From Hyaloscypha bicolor E (taxonomy: Eukaryota; Ascomycota; Leotiomycetes; Helotiales; Hyaloscyphaceae): DNA of 64,000 bases. Both the position numbers and the translations under genes were made by a program. Positions 34,656 through 46,007 of the stretch are shown here, in pieces (within the stretch, counting starts at the first letter, position 1; every line of letters starts with the position of its first letter). The DNA is taken from contig NW_020194667.1 of NCBI RefSeq assembly GCF_002865645.1, positions 62,001 through 126,000 of the forward strand, given 5' to 3'. The notes below the pieces were generated by a model. That model searched no databases and was not told the origin of the DNA. It saw only the letters and a list, made by a program, of their open reading frames with translations.

Positions 34656-37477
34656 ATGGTCACCATCACCGTTGGATATATTGCTGGCTTCATTGCTGCA
34701 GCAATCTTCGTGAGTGAGTGCACAATGGCGAGTCATGTAAAGTCTTTTGTACGGCCACTAATCCTGCATTCTAGCTCGAATATGGGCCCCGTTGGTCATG
34801 ACCTTCATCTTGTCAGGCGTTCTGAAAGATAGAAACAGTGCTGCTACCTGGTAAGATAGTTAACGCACGTTATTCAGAGGTTGGCTAACGACTGCCAGGA
34901 GCGTTGCAGCTCGATCTCTTGAAAGAACACACTGGCCAGACATTTTGCGTTCCGACAGCGTCAAAACTCATGGGGCTCGCAAAACCGTCGTTCTCCTCAC
35001 TGCTCTCATTACTGCCATGACAATGTTGATAGCAGTCGCCGGGATAGTCACGCCGCTCGGAATATACCAAACCCTAGCACTGTCAGAAAATGTCCAAACA
35101 CCTTTCAAGTATCTCCTTGACACTTCCCCGTTTGGCGTCGGGACGCCACCGAGAAGTAACTTCAGCTTCAATCGGATTTGCGCCACCGGTGACCTGCTCA
35201 CCTCAATGCCTATACCTTGTCCCTTCTCGGATACCATTGCAATAACATCAACAGACGGAAACTGGATCAATGCCTCGTATCCTTACGGCTATGATATCTC
35301 AATCCCCAAGACCACTTTAGATATATATTCCAGTGGGGCTGGCAACGACACCACCATCTCAAACTATTTTGACATCCAGTGGAGGCAATATATGATAACG
35401 TCTGACCCCAAAAAAATTCTCAACAATGGTTCACTCTATCTTGTGGAAGCATTTCGTGGCATGCAGTCCTTGGGCCTCAACAATGCTATCGAGCCGGTTG
35501 AGGGACTGATCGTGGATACTGTGAATGGCGGGATCGGCTTCAGAAATCGTACGTCATAGAAGAGAATTACTTTTCTATAACTGCCCTTATGACTTTCTTT
35601 CGAGACAATCTTGTACTATTTCCTGAACAGTCTGCATTGAGCAGTCGCTGACTCTACCGCCGCGCAGACACTGTACCTCCTGGCTTTCAATTGGGCGTTA
35701 CATGGGAAGAAGACCTTCTTTTCATTGAGCCCGAGACGGTATGCGTCGACACAAATACAACCCTTGATTACACGATTGCTGTAGGCATCAACGCCACGAT
35801 TCCAATTATTGATCTAGTTCTGACTGACCGTGGAGGCTTCGTGAACATCAACAAGACGTTCCCAGTAGCTAATCTCACCAATCCCCAAGAAAATCAGGAC
35901 TTATGGACCAGAGCGTACAAGGCGGCATGGATGACTAACGCCTACACGATGGTGTGGTACAACGTCACGAATCCTCACAATTCCGCAACGGGTCAGAGCG
36001 CCTTTGCTTACCGGGACACCTTTCTGGGAAAAGAATTTCCTATCGTCGAGTCCTCGACCCAAGGTCTTTATACTTCTTTCGGAATGGACGCCACGTTTAA
36101 CCAACATTTGAATATCGAAAGTGACGGACCTGGAAATTCTTCAAATCCCGCTGCTGGTGGCCTCCCAAACCCCTTTAAGATATCTAACACCAATTTCACT
36201 GATATTGGTTGGTCCTCACTCATTCTTTTGGTCAAAGATGTCGTCTGACAACGAGTAGGTATGCTCTGTGCCGGTGCTGGCGACGGCGACTACGCAAATA
36301 TCACCAACATTTACGTTCATTGTGCTCTCATGAGAGGTGTAAGTCCCAGATTTCTCAGTGTGCAGCATCTTCGAGTAGCCTGCCAGTTATTGAGTTTGTA
36401 GACACGTCTTGAGAATAGACGGCGCGTAAAACTCATTCCGAGCACCGAAACCCCCTTCTTGAGACACTGCTAACCCAAGAATCTAAATTTTAGATACCTC
36501 AACGTAAGGATGACGGGTCAGGCATAGTATTTGAGCCCGGGAGCCGATGGTCCCAACCGTTGTACACCTGTGCCAGCTCTGTGAAAGCAACCGTAAAGAC
36601 CGTCTCGTTCCTTTTCAACGGCACGCACGAGCTCAGCAATCTCAAGGTCAGCAAGGTCCAACCAAAAAATTATTCGGATCCAAGTAGTCTACCTCTTTGG
36701 GGAGTTGAGAATACTAACAATGAATACATTCTGGGGGGACTCAGTATGATATGGGGGCTCGTGTCTCCCAAGTACGAAAATCATCCAAATGTGTCGACAG
36801 TCCGACAAGAATCTCTTTACCTTACTGGTTATTTCAGCGACATTGGCAACACTGGATTTACTTCCGTGCCTGGCTGGGAAAATCTGCCAGCCAGCGATTT
36901 CTATCATCTAGCAATGGAATCTGCATACACTGTCAATTCAAACGCAGGTTCAGCGCTGGATTATACTGGCCAGAACAATATGGCAGTGTGGGCCAGATGG
37001 CAGAAACTCTCGAACTCCACTGCGACCGCAGCACTTATCCCAAATCTGATCTTTACAGACTATGCAGCTGCCGCTGTAGTTGGAACCAAGGGGGTTCTCG
37101 GTCCTGGCAATGCAGCTGCCCAAAATCTCGTGCCGCTCACAGTCACGCCCACGATCTCCGTGATCAGATACCACTGGGCGTTCGCAATACCAGCTTTCCT
37201 GGTTATCGCTGCGCTTATCTTCTTCACAGCAGTCGCTGCGATCGTCATGTTGTGTCGACGCCATAACATCGGCAGATTGCGCATGCACCTCAATCAACTT
37301 GCCCCTGGCCGTATCTTCACAGCCTTCCTTTCTCCGGAGCCGGGTGCAATGAGTCTTAGTGCTGAGGCCTGGAATAGAGCCATGGGGAAGCTGGTGATAG
37401 ACGTCTCGGATGAACACTCTTTGGGTGCTGGCAAGAGCGACATGCCAGAGAAGCCAACCGCTGTGACTGGATATTGA
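34656..37477 (+). CDS. Large fungal membrane protein with glycosylated ectodomain, function unknown
   Basis: Six exons, 34656-34713, 34775-34850, 34899-35548, 35668-36207, 36259-36338 and 36494-37477, give 795 residues with exact phases. Residues 1-20 (MVTITVGYIAGFIAAAIF) and 22-35 are hydrophobic, followed by SVAARSLERTHWPDILRSDS and a strong membrane span (VLLTALITAMTMLIAVAGIV). Then comes an ectodomain of about 550 residues with many N-x-S/T sites, conserved-looking GVTWEEDLLFIEPETVCVD, CAGAGDGDYANITNIYVHC and YYLAMES-type segments. A final span (FAIPAFLVIAALIFFTAVAA) precedes a short cytoplasmic tail. I recall such proteins as widespread but uncharacterised in filamentous fungi. Exon 1 splice site is the least certain (a second GTGAGT lies four bases upstream). 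Confidence 0.8.
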
Positions 37478-37626
37478 GCTGTATCCGATGAATCTGATGG
37501 CGTTGGGGTGGAGTTTCTGGGTGCGAATGGGCATTCAAGAGAGAGGAGTGATGGTGATATAGGAAAGCAGGGATTTTTCAAAGCGCCGCCTTCGGTTACA
37601 GGTCGTTGAGTTGTTGTTTTCTCACG

Positions 37627-37643
37627 ATATATATATATATATA
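37627..37643. repeat. (AT)n microsatellite in the 3' flank
   Basis: An uninterrupted AT dinucleotide run of about 17 bases lies 150 bp after the stop codon of the membrane-protein gene. Confidence 0.9.
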
Positions 37644-38012
37644 CACTGTACTAAGTCTTGATGAATGTATTGTCTTTCCCTTTGTTAACCCTCAATTGCT
37701 GGTAGGAGTATGCTACACCTATCTCCCCGTATCAAAAAGGTGCTACATGTAGCGGAAAGTTGTAATGGTGGGATGTACAGTACTTGTAGCTCTTCAAAAC
37801 GCAGGGCATCTGTCACCCGTTTAAGAACTCCGCATCAGGAGTAGTTCTAACATGCGAGAGACAGCGTGTGTAGAGGGTGATGAAGAGAATCATTCTCAAA
37901 TGGGACAGATATGTAATTCAGTTTGCCTGAATGAGCTTGATCCGCGATAATACCCCATGCTAGGACGGATTTATCAAGCCCCTTTTCTAGTAGACCCGTT
38001 AGCGAGAGCGCC

Positions 38013-38290
38013 TAACGAGCCCGGGCCCACAGGTCTGTGCGCACAGGGCATTTTCCAAGCATTTTCAGGCTTCGCGAATTCGCCTTCAGGGTACTAAATA
38101 GTAAAGTCTCTACGTCTACTTGAAGAATATAAGACAACAATAAATAGTTACGACTTAGGATTCGGGATTTGGGAATTAAAATAAGTCAAGTAAAGTTTCA
38201 TTAATTAATTCTGAGCAGTTTAATTTTTTAATTTTTTAATTATAACTAAAATGCCCTATGCGCACAGACCTGTGCCCCCAGGCTCGTAAC
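38013..38290. mobile_element. Candidate MITE-like element with inverted termini of about 40 bp
   Basis: The left end (38013-38054) and the reverse complement of the right end (38248-38290) match over about 40 bases with a handful of differences; both share CACAGGTCTGTGCGCA. The outer bases read TAACGAGC on the left and GCTCGTAA on the right. The 190 bp interior is AT-rich, has no ORF and looks RIP-like. No perfect target duplication longer than two or three bases is visible, so the superfamily is unknown. It could instead be a solo hairpin relic. Confidence 0.6.
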
Positions 38291-38473
38291 TGCAGCCCCT
38301 GAGCCTCCTAAATTTAGCGACCGGGCTTCGACGGCCCTTGCCTGGCGAGCCGGGATCGGAGCCCCCACCTCCCGCGCCCTTCCGGATTTTGACATTTCAT
38401 CTGACACAGTGACATCTCATAACCTTGACGCCAGGTTTTTAAGCATCACAAATCTTCGGACCTTTGACGCACA

Positions 38474-38479
38474 TATATA
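38474..38479 (+). promoter_or_regulatory. TATA-like box of the reductase gene
   Basis: TATATA occurs 50 bp before the ATG at 38524. The position fits a fungal core promoter with a short leader. Confidence 0.4.
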
Positions 38480-38523
38480 CCACACAAGATTTCATTTTAA
38501 CCCCGGGTAGAAATCCAAGAGAA

Positions 38524-39718
38524 ATGGACGGAAAGATTGATGTTCTCCTATATGGAGTTGGAGCGTGAGTCTCTCCCCGGAAGCCGCTTTTGACCAGCAA
38601 ACTGACTCGATCGATCTAGAATTGGCTCTTTTTATGCCTTTATCTTGAATCGAGTTCCGTCCGTTCGGCTAACACTCGTTGCGCGCTCAAATTACGAAGC
38701 TGTGAAAGCCAATGTTAGCCTTCCAACCCCCCCCTCTTTTCTCTTTAAATACATTCTCACGTGATGAACACAGGGCATCACACTGAACAGTGACATTCAC
38801 GGAAAGCATACATTCAGACCATTCAAAGGTATCATTCGCCCTTTTTGGCCGCTTCCGGCAAATAATAACTTGGTCTAGTTGTCAACAACCCCACGGATGT
38901 AGCCGGTCACTACGACTACATCGTCTGCGTCAACAAGGCCATCAACCAAGACGCTGTAGCCAAGTCTCTCACTCCCGTTGTTAGTGACACAACAACCATT
39001 GTGCTGATCCAAAATGGAGTGGGGAACGAAGATCCCTTCCGAGCACAATTTCCAAACTGCTCCATCCTAAGCTGTGTCGTATGCTCACAACCCCCTTCCC
39101 TTCCTACGACCAACCTCAATTAACAACCGATCATAGACATGGGTAGGAGCAACCCAAACCTCGCCCGGAATAGTAACGCACATAAAATCAGAAAACACCG
39201 AAATCGGTCTCTTCCCCAACTCCCTTCTCTCCCCAACCCTCGAAGCCACCCGCCTCTCAGACTTCACCGCTCTCCTGAAAGCAGGAAACACCAAATTCGT
39301 AGTAGAACCCAACGTCCAGATCCGGCGCTGGGAAAAGGTGGTGTGGAACGTAGCCTGGAACGCCATCACCTCCCTCACGCAGATCGACACACAGACCTGG
39401 CTTCACTCGTCTCCCGACGCTATTCCCCTCACCAAAGCACTGATGGAAGAGGTCATTGAAGTTGCAAGGAAATCGGGGGTGCCGATGAGAGATGGACTTG
39501 TTGATGAATTGTTTACCAAGATTCTGGCACTGCCGGGCGTGTATACTAGTATGCAGAAAGATGTCGTTGCGAGGAACCCCCTAGAGATCGATGTTATTCT
39601 CGGTGTGCCGGTTAGGAAGGCCAGGGAGCTAGGGGTCAAGATTCCGGTGCTGGAGGTTATTTATACGCTTGTTGCGGCCGTGGATTATGGTGTGAGGGAG
39701 GGGAAGCTGTTTCCTTAG
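38524..39718 (+). CDS. Ketopantoate reductase-like (ApbA/PanE) oxidoreductase
   Basis: Five exons, 38524-38564, 38620-38713, 38774-38828, 38879-39078 and 39137-39718, give 323 residues; every phase closes. The N-terminus DVLLYGVGAIGSFYAFIL holds the G-x-G-x-x-G NAD(P)-binding loop, formed only across intron 1. YDYIVCVNKAIN, TIVLIQNGVGNE and the motif near TWVGATQTSPGIV are typical of the family. The C-terminal helical domain includes WEKVVWNVAWNAITSL (catalytic-type Lys/Asn pair), MQKDVVARNPLEIDVILGVP and IPVLEVIYTLVAAVD. Canonical members reduce 2-dehydropantoate to pantoate with NADPH in vitamin B5 synthesis; fungal genomes hold many paralogs of unknown substrate, so the substrate is not fixed. 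A TCACGTGA octamer lies in intron 2. Confidence 0.88.
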
Positions 39719-40014
39719 ATTTTGTGTAACCTTAAAAAAAAGTAATTGAAATCGTTTCGTCGGAGCCTGGAGCCTTCAACTCCACAAGGTAATCTTTCGT
39801 GTGAAGCGGATCACGAGATCTCAACGGCAGCCTGCAGCATCGAAGCCCCAATGAACTCAGTCGCAAACCGATCAATCAGAAACGAACAAGCCGGACCGAA
39901 CCAAAGCGCCTGATGACCAACTTCACGACACAACCAACGAAAGGGCTCGTGGTATTAATCAGGCACTACCCGGGTAATACCCATTCCGATCCAAAACTTC
40001 CACGCCTCACTGCA

Positions 40015-40020
40015 TATAAA
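40015..40020 (+). promoter_or_regulatory. TATA box of the FAD monooxygenase gene
   Basis: CATATAAA with TATAAA at 40015-40020 lies 69 bp before the ATG at 40089, followed by a C/T-rich leader, the common layout of fungal promoters. Confidence 0.5.
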
Positions 40021-40088
40021 CCAACACAAACCAACATTTCCCTCTCTCTCTTCGCCCACTTCCCTCAAATCCTCTCCGAAACATCAAA

Positions 40089-41711
40089 ATGGTACCTCTA
40101 GATATCCTTATCATAGGAGCTGGTCCCACCGGCCTAACTCTCGCCCTCGAGCTCGCAGCCCAACCCTGCCCTCCCACTTTCCGCATCATCGAATCAACAT
40201 CCATCCGCTCTGGCAATAGCCGCGCCTTCGTCTTACAACCACGAACCCTCGAGTTACTAGCTCGCCATGGGATCACTGGTCGGTTCATCGAGCGAGGACG
40301 CTTCAATGACGCGATTAGGTTCTATTCCAAGCGCGCTTTCGTTCATGAGTTAAATTTCGGGGAGGCGGGGATGGCGAGGAACACGCAGTTTCCGAATTCG
40401 TTAATGATTAGTCAGGCTGATACGGAGAGAGTGTTGGAGGAGGCGTTGAATGGGTATGGTGTTGTTGTCGAGCGAGGCGTGAAAGCAGAGAAAGTTGAGC
40501 AAGATGAGGATGGAAGTGGAGTTACGGCCGTGTTGAAGATTGCAGGAAGGGAAAGTGGAGAGGAGAGAGAAGAGGCGCGGTGTAAGTACGTAGTTGGCTG
40601 CGACGGCGCTCATTCTGTTGTGAGGAAGACGGCGGGATTGAAATTTGAAGGGGGCGTATATCCGCAGGACTTCGTCTTGGCGGATGTAAAGATGAAATGG
40701 GAGCAAAAGTCCTGCCTCTCCTTCTTCTTCGGGAACGGGTTATTGGGTGTGTTCCCGTTGGGGAATGGTATTTTCAGATTGATTGTTTCTCGAGCAAAAG
40801 AGAGAGGGAAGGAGGATCAACCAACCTTGAAAGACTTTCAAGATGTGGTGAACGAGATGGTTCCCGGTGAAACAGAGATTTATGATCCACTCTGGATAAC
40901 GAGATTCAGATTGCATCACCGGATCGTGGATTGTTATAGGAAAGGACGGTGTTTTGTAGCGGGTGACGCAGCGCATATCCACTCTCCAGCTGGCGGGCAA
41001 GGAATGAATGCCGGGATGCAAGACGCCATTAACCTAGCTTGGAAGCTCGCCAGTGTCCTGAGAAGCCAGTCTGCTGACGCTCTGCTTGATACCTATGATG
41101 TTGAGAGAAGGGAGGTTGGGCTGAAATTGCTGAATGGCACGGATCGAGTGTTTGAGATGTTGGCGTCGAGCAATCCGGTGTGGTTGTATGTGCGAAATAC
41201 GTTAATATCGTGGGTTGTGCCTTGGGTGATGAGTAATAAGACGGCGATTCAGAACAGGTCTCGCTTTATCTCACAGATGGGGATTAGATATAGGGAGAGT
41301 CCGATTGTGGGACAAGTTTCTACTTGGAAGGGAGCGTTGAGGGGTGGAGATCGGGCACCCGATGGAGAATTGAAAGGGCCTGAAGGACAGAGATGGATAC
41401 TCGGGGTGTGTAGGGGAGTGGGCTTTCACCTCTTGCTGTTCTCTGGGATGGCCGACGCGGCGGTGAGTGATGGGAGACTTGAAGAGATGGGGTCAGACTT
41501 TCGCAAGGATGGTAACGAATCAGTGAAGTTTCACAAGATTCTCAGCACCCCAGCTGCGGATAACAATGGAAACGTTGATGAAGAAGGTAAAGTTCATGAG
41601 TTGTATGGTTTCAAGGAACCGGGTTATGTTCTCGTACGACCCGATGGGCATATTTCATTCCTTGGACTTCTCAACACAATGGATGAGCTAAAGATATGGG
41701 TGAAGAAATAG
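40089..41711 (+). CDS. FAD-dependent aromatic-type monooxygenase (PF01494 family)
   Basis: A single exon gives 540 residues. LDILIIGAGPTGLTLALELA is the ADP-binding G-x-G-x-x-G motif; CKYVVGCDGAHSVVRK is the D-G motif; CFVAGDAAHIHSPAGGQGMN is the G-D motif with the FAD-ribityl contact. These three in this order define the PHBH-like flavin hydroxylases, and GMQDAINLAWKLA follows as usual. The C-terminus (DRAPDGEL, LVRPDGHISFLG) resembles the thioredoxin-like tail of phenol-hydroxylase relatives. It should hydroxylate an aromatic or polyketide-type substrate with NAD(P)H and oxygen. There is no signal peptide or membrane anchor. It follows the ketopantoate-reductase-like gene by 370 bp on the same strand; a functional link is not shown. 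Confidence 0.92.
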   Translation: MVPLDILIIGAGPTGLTLALELAAQPCPPTFRIIESTSIRSGNSRAFVLQPRTLELLARHGITGRFIERGRFNDAIRFYSKRAFVHELNFGEAGMARNTQFPNSLMISQADTERVLEEALNGYGVVVERGVKAEKVEQDEDGSGVTAVLKIAGRESGEEREEARCKYVVGCDGAHSVVRKTAGLKFEGGVYPQDFVLADVKMKWEQKSCLSFFFGNGLLGVFPLGNGIFRLIVSRAKERGKEDQPTLKDFQDVVNEMVPGETEIYDPLWITRFRLHHRIVDCYRKGRCFVAGDAAHIHSPAGGQGMNAGMQDAINLAWKLASVLRSQSADALLDTYDVERREVGLKLLNGTDRVFEMLASSNPVWLYVRNTLISWVVPWVMSNKTAIQNRSRFISQMGIRYRESPIVGQVSTWKGALRGGDRAPDGELKGPEGQRWILGVCRGVGFHLLLFSGMADAAVSDGRLEEMGSDFRKDGNESVKFHKILSTPAADNNGNVDEEGKVHELYGFKEPGYVLVRPDGHISFLGLLNTMDELKIWVKK

Positions 41712-41823
41712 CCTTCTACATCAAAAAGCCTCCCAGCCGTATTCTAGAAGCAAGATTCTCTGCTCCGTTTTAAATAATACTTCAACAAGTATAGCAATAT
41801 CAATATAACTTTAAATCCTGGTA

Positions 41824-44800
41824 TTATGGGGTCGGTTTCCGCACCAATTGATCCGTCTTCTGCATGAGCTCTGGGATCTGGAATGGCTTCGCAACAATAT
41901 CGTCCTTCAATTAGTTAGTAACAGGACAAGGATTAAACTTTTGGATAATTACCATCCCAGACTCAAGGGCTTGTTCCATTTGCTCCATTCTTGTGTTGGC
42001 TGTAACGGCAATTATAGGGACTGGTCCAACGATCTTGCCCTCCCTCTCTAAATCTCGGATTCGACGTGTGCATGCCAAGCCATCCATTATTGGCATCTCG
42101 AGATCCATCAATATGATCGACAGCTCCATTCGCGGTCCGCTTGAACTACTGTCATTCCAAAGGGTTGTCGTTGAGAGAAAGTCAAGAGCTTCTCCACCTA
42201 TTTAGGATCAGCACTGGGTCTGAGGGGAAACGACGACTAAAAGGAAGCCTGTTGCTTCCAGTTTTGCCAAGAATCTGGGAGGTGCGGAAACATTTCGCAA
42301 GAGAGACATCCGCTTACCATGATTTGCCACATGGACAACGCACCCAGCGCTCCGGAGCTGTTTGCTAAGAACTTTCTGGTTTATCAAATTGTCCTCAACT
42401 AGTAAGATATGGTAATTCCGACGGGTTTTGGGAGGCGTAAGAGTCATAGTATCCATCGTGACGTTGATTGTAGATCCATGGCCCATCCGAGAACCAGGTG
42501 TACTCGGATTACTGGAGTGCTCTCCGATGACTTTCCGTGCCTTGATGAAGAAAGCAAATGTGCCTACTAGCGCTTAGTCGAGGAATTGCACAAATTGAGG
42601 TAAAGGACTTACTTCCAGCACCAGCGGTCGACTCCACCCCTATTTCGCCACCCTGTAGCTCCGTGAGTTCCCGCGAAATAAACAGACCGAGGCCCGACCC
42701 TCCATATTGAACCTGCAAAGTGTCAGCACATGCACATTACAATAGGGTATTTTGTTTTTTTGGAAGCACAAACATGTGTACGTGGGCTCGCTTGGCTGAA
42801 CCTGTGGAATAGCTTCGTCTTCTCTTCCTCATCGAGACCTCTACCCGTGTCTTTGACGGCGAAGTAAAGGTAAACTTGAGGCCCAAATCCCCAATCCGGC
42901 GCAAGGGTCAAGTCGTTGTGTGAATTTGAATCCTTTGACGGGAACCATTGAATATGTGGCGCTGACTCCTTTGGGGGTTTTGAGAGGGATGCTCCAAGAC
43001 TGACCATTATCTCGCGTTTGCTTTCGGAACGAGTAAACTTGATCGCTATGAGGTGGTAAGTCATAGTCTTCTCTAACTCCCCCCCTCTTCATAGGTACTG
43101 ACCATTTGTCAAAAGATTAATGAAGATTTGTGTCAGCCGGACCGGGTCACAGAAGACCCAGTCAATCTGTGCCTTCTTGTAGGATTCCTCAAGTACGAAA
43201 GTCATCTGGATGTCGTCTGCGAGCAACTCCCCTTCGAACATCTTCAATGTTCTTCGCACTGTCGATTCTACTTGGATTTGGATTGGGGTAACGTGAAGCA
43301 TGGCTGAGTTGAGTTTTGACAACGTTAAAACATCGTCGATGATACGCTTTTGATGTTGAGCGCACAGAACAATCGTTTGGGCCGCATCCAAGTTGCTCTC
43401 AACTAGACTTTGGGACATCACTTTCTGATCCGCTGTCTTGAAAGACTGAAATTCGACCAGCGAGTTTGCAATACCATCAGCGCAAAGCATTATTGCACTG
43501 AGCGGGTTACGCATTTCGTGTCTGTCGGAAAGTCAGCAGAAATGGCTCTGGCCTCTGTTTGAAAGTTCTAAACTTACGAAGTCATATCGATAAACGTCTC
43601 TTGTTGGCGCTTTGCCTCCTCAGCTTGCAGTCGGCTTTGGAACTGGACAGACTCTGCCCATTTGAAGTGGCTGATGTCAGTCGTACATCCGAGAACTTTA
43701 GTCAAGTTGCCTTCATCGTCTAGTTGGGGTATGGCCAGAAACAAAATCCAGGTAGTGTCGCGGCGGACTGATTCATTGCTTTCCTGGCTGACCCAAGGTT
43801 TTTTGAGACGTAGCTCTGAAGTCACTTCCTCCTTTGCCACAGTCAATCTCTTCCACTGTTCGTGAAAGGTGGGATGATCCTGTTGTTCGATACAATTCAA
43901 GATTGACATAGGGTAGTGCTGGGATCTGGGATGTCCTGTCATCTCGTACCCTGCGACTGGTTAATCCGGTGCATCTTCTTGACCTGGGTTCGGGGATAAC
44001 TCACATTGTGGATTCGCCCAAGTGATCGTTCCTTCCGGGTCAAAGGTAAACATGCCTTGAGACATCAGTTAGGATCAACGCAATCGACTAGGTTATGGCC
44101 ATACCACAAGGAGCCAGTTCGGCCATTTGCTGAAAATTCCTTTCGTGCTGTGCTGCCTCTTGTGTTCGCAGTGCAAGCTTCTCCACAAGATTTGCCCGTG
44201 CCACAGCGCTCTCCTCGGCAAACTTTTGGGCACTGATGTCGGTTCTGCACGAGTCAGTTTCGAGAGTCGGCGTCAGCTGAACACAAAACTTACATGCAAC
44301 CCATTATGGTTTTGATCCTTCCCTCTTCGTCAAACTCCTGATCTGCCCAGCATATCAGCATTGTGAAATCTAGCAAGCCTGCAAGATCTAGGAGCTGAAT
44401 AGCGGTCTTTGCTCCCAAGACACACTTCACAAAGCGGCCTGAATGGTCTTGAAATAGATTTCGTAGAAATGAATAGAAAACCTGTCTAGGAATATGCTTA
44501 CCGCATGAGCACAATATCCACTTTTGCCTAGGCGTTCCCGTTGCTTCATCAATCCAGGGATTTCGCAAACGAAGCGCAAATGACCGCCTGCCTCTCTGAG
44601 TGGTGAGGCGGATCCACTCTTCTGTGATGATAGGGTGGTCCAACTCTGAGATGACATTCATGAAAGACCTGCACCAGGTAAGTTGAAGATAACGAGAGCC
44701 TCGCTGGGGATACGCACATCTCTCCTTCAAGTCCTCTGGGATGGCCTGTGATTTCGTACCCTTAAAAGTCTCAGTATTTGCAAACATAGGTCCCTCCGAA

Positions 44801-45559
44801 ATACTCACACATGTCATTGCAATAAAGAATGTCTCCTTTGGGATTCAAATAATACATCCCCACAGGGTTGAGCTCTGTGAGAACTCTGAATTTGGACTCG
44901 CTATCAGCGAGTTTTTGGTTAAGAGTTAGCTCCTCAGGTAACATATCGGGGTCAATCATGTCAGTTGATGCGCTAGCACCCGTAGAAGTCTCGATTGATC
45001 TCGAAGTGGACCGACTTGATCGAGGGGTGGTCCCGTGGCTTGGGTTGCGTTGTTTTGGTACCTGGGATCCACTGACAACTCTCCATCTTCCCCGCAAGGT
45101 GGAACTGGTCCAGTACATGCCACGAAAGGCATGCCTGGGAAGGTAGCCATCAGTTGACCCATCGAAGTTGGGCACGCTTGTTGACCATGCCTTAAAATCA
45201 GCGTCAGCAGCTGCCGCTGCTTCTTGTTGTTTAGTAGGTGGATGAGAGGTTGGCGGATAGAAGGTTTCAGCCTCGATTACATTTCGCAGGTCATCAAAAA
45301 ATCTAAGAGAACGGTTGACGAAAACCACTGGCATGCGACCATTCAGGGGCTGGCCCAGAGCGTGCAGGTCGAGGATAAATGTTGGACGACTATCATGCTC
45401 CAGCAGCTCTTTGATGCCAATTTCACTCAGAGGTGCGTGTGGCCGACCATTTTCTTGTACTTCTGTATCTGATCTGGATGTTAGTGACCAGCTTGCACGG
45501 CTGGGACGAGGCTGGAAATGCGTTACCCTCAGAGGTGGACGTAGAACCTGTCTCTCCAT
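41824..45559 (-). CDS. Hybrid histidine kinase with PAS repeats and receiver domain
   Basis: From the ATG at 45559 I join exons ending or starting at 44809/44760, 44718/44668, 44502/44342, 44294/44244, 44105/44055, 44005/43950, 43578/43521, 43103/43045, 42774/42712, 42613/42563, 42318/42197, 41953/41904 and stop 41824, giving 978 residues. PAS-like segments: [20 protein letters not shown] with [10 protein letters not shown], and [20 protein letters not shown] with EMTGHPRS. The HisKA box is [16 protein letters not shown], phospho-accepting His at 43518-43520. HATPase boxes are [13 protein letters not shown] (N), [12 protein letters not shown] (G1), FHRFSQ (F) and [13 protein letters not shown] (G2). 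The receiver has [27 protein letters not shown] (Asp at 42103-42105), VTANTR and AKPF. It is a phosphorelay sensor, probably soluble. The true N-terminus is uncertain (see next entry). Confidence 0.9.
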
Positions 45560-45604
45560 ATTCCCCCCTCGCCCTCTTCAGATGGCGATGCACCATTTCT
45601 CACG

Positions 45605-46007
45605 TGTGGAGAACCAGCTGTCCGGAGGCAGTGGGGATGATGCAATGGGGCTCACGCTCGTAGTCTCGGTCGTCATCGGAGAGCGCGGCTCGCGATTCGC
45701 GCGGACCTTCCTCCGTCGGATTGATCGGCGCAGGGCATTCAATAGGGCTGGATCGCGTGAATGCAACCCCAGACGCTGCTTCCTCCAAGTCAGATGTGTC
45801 GAGATGGCTCTTGCATGGTCAAGAGGACAGGCCCGTGCCGGGGAAAAGTGGTTTGCTCTCGAGGGCTTCCTTTTTGAAGATCCTGCATTCTTGTGGCGCT
45901 GTGGCGCTTTCGATTTCCCGTTTTTCGAGCTGTGGTGTCTTGAGTGCACGTGACCAATCGACGATCTGGCGAAGAGGCTCTGAAAACCAAGCCCTTCGTT
46001 TCTTCAT
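45605..46007 (-). other. Possible upstream N-terminal exon(s) of the histidine kinase, with an in-frame stop
   Basis: An intron at 45603-45552 (GTGAGA..GGAGAG) would join upstream sequence ending TASGQLVLHT to the kinase frame. That frame reads back coherently (DTSDLEEAASGVAFTRSS) to a TGA near 45823-45825. Beyond the TGA the same frame stays open to an ATG at 46007 (MKKRRAWFSEPLRQIVDWSR). Either a small intron I cannot place removes the TGA, the TGA is a real nonsense change, or the kinase starts at 45559. Confidence 0.4.
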
